This document shows, piece by piece, positions 63,901 through 64,000 of a stretch of DNA of 64,000 bases. The DNA is from Immersiella caudata (lineage: Eukaryota; Ascomycota; Sordariomycetes; Sordariales; Lasiosphaeriaceae): assembly GCA_030512335.1 (NCBI GenBank), contig JAULSU010000002.1, positions 3,348,001 through 3,412,000 on the forward strand. The letters are read 5' to 3'. Each line of letters starts with the position of its first letter. The first letter of the stretch is position 1. The position numbers and the translations under genes are program-made. The notes under the pieces are model-generated. The model had not been told where the DNA came from and did not search any database. It saw only the letters and a program-made list of their open reading frames with translations.

Positions 63901-64000
63901 CTCTCACTCCCGTCCAGAAGTTCGCGTCATCAAAGCAGCTCATGGTCAGCGAGGACGGATGGCGCACCGGTCGTCGAGTCGATGGTCCTGAGCGTGGAGG
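60957..64000 (+). CDS. Large disordered fungal protein with RE(S/P) repeats (3' end outside window)
   Basis: Exon 1 (60957-61476) and exon 2 (61540 to the window end), 63-nt intron GTATGT..TTAG, give 993 residues without a stop. The N-terminal 170 residues look folded: RRRRLLARLREWQ, LQQAKKCRVALVKMGPGEHQ, an SLCGNLSEQKGHP stretch and RWYSEEQHRNYYIFGILHEK. A region with repeated Arg-Glu-Ser/Pro units (about 61679-61835; RDSARES, EPSREPARGP, RESIREPSRGP) follows, then a long Pro/Ala/Met-rich low-complexity part, a helical coiled-coil candidate with DQLQFNRHQINEKDMEDKI (about 62971-63027) and a region with RARFLYWGGCPKEVLKGLPK. There is no signal peptide or membrane span. I do not recognise the family. 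The start fits a pyrimidine-rich leader and CATCATGG context. Confidence 0.75.

Noticed and set aside
1..64000. CRISPR arrays, bacterial operons, rRNA genes
   Set aside because: None seen; the sequence is eukaryotic with spliceosomal introns throughout.

Overview
The window is nuclear DNA from a filamentous ascomycete, most likely a sordariomycete and perhaps one of the Sordariales. This rests on several things seen directly. Genes are broken by many short introns (mostly 44-90 nt) with GT..AG ends and CTAAC/CTGAC-like branch sites. Codon use is GC-rich. Products are typical of filamentous fungi, for example a 744-residue complex I 78 kDa subunit and a divergent Arp10/Arp11. Genes stand alone on both strands with regulatory gaps; there are no operons. 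Most coding regions below were assembled by hand-splicing: exon phases were checked to give one continuous frame, but no transcript or homology search was available.

Layout. 0-8 kb: tail of a disordered protein, homoserine kinase (thr1), a 90-residue probable mitochondrial membrane protein, a wrecked O-methyltransferase pseudogene and a tRNA-Glu. 8-19 kb: an Rtp1/TANGO6-like RNA polymerase II assembly factor with a probable GC-AG intron, a gene-poor stretch with one doubtful small gene, a secreted DUF2183 (App1-like) protein with a GPI-type tail, and a 119-residue Cys-containing protein recovered by splicing. 19-23 kb is gene-poor. 23-32 kb: the DEAH helicase Prp43, a 2.7 kb Crypton-type tyrosine-recombinase transposon with an intact 756-codon gene, PRMT5/Skb1 and SmF. 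32-40 kb: two single-pass membrane proteins, one of them a histidine-phosphatase relative lacking the first Arg of its signature, and a conserved-looking protein of unknown function. 40-50 kb: complex I 78 kDa subunit, the Swp73/Rsc6-type SWI/SNF subunit, tRNA-Gly and a nine-exon cytosolic GH63/MGH1-like glucosidase containing an apparent 3-nt exon. 51-64 kb: the mitochondrial PP2C phosphatase Ptc5, a DUF5572/Pex39-like protein with a KPWE motif, the Yen1/GEN1 resolvase, Arp10/Arp11, and the 5' part of a long disordered protein running off the end.

How the genes work together. These are mostly unlinked housekeeping genes: amino-acid synthesis, splicing and ribosome biogenesis (Prp43, SmF), transcription and chromatin (Rtp1-like, Swp73), respiration and pyruvate dehydrogenase control (78 kDa subunit, Ptc5), peroxisome import, recombination repair and dynein transport. 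The accessory elements are the Crypton, which sits in the divergent prp43/skb1 promoter and is bounded by a 9-bp direct repeat with GATAAG motifs at both ends, and the decayed O-methyltransferase.
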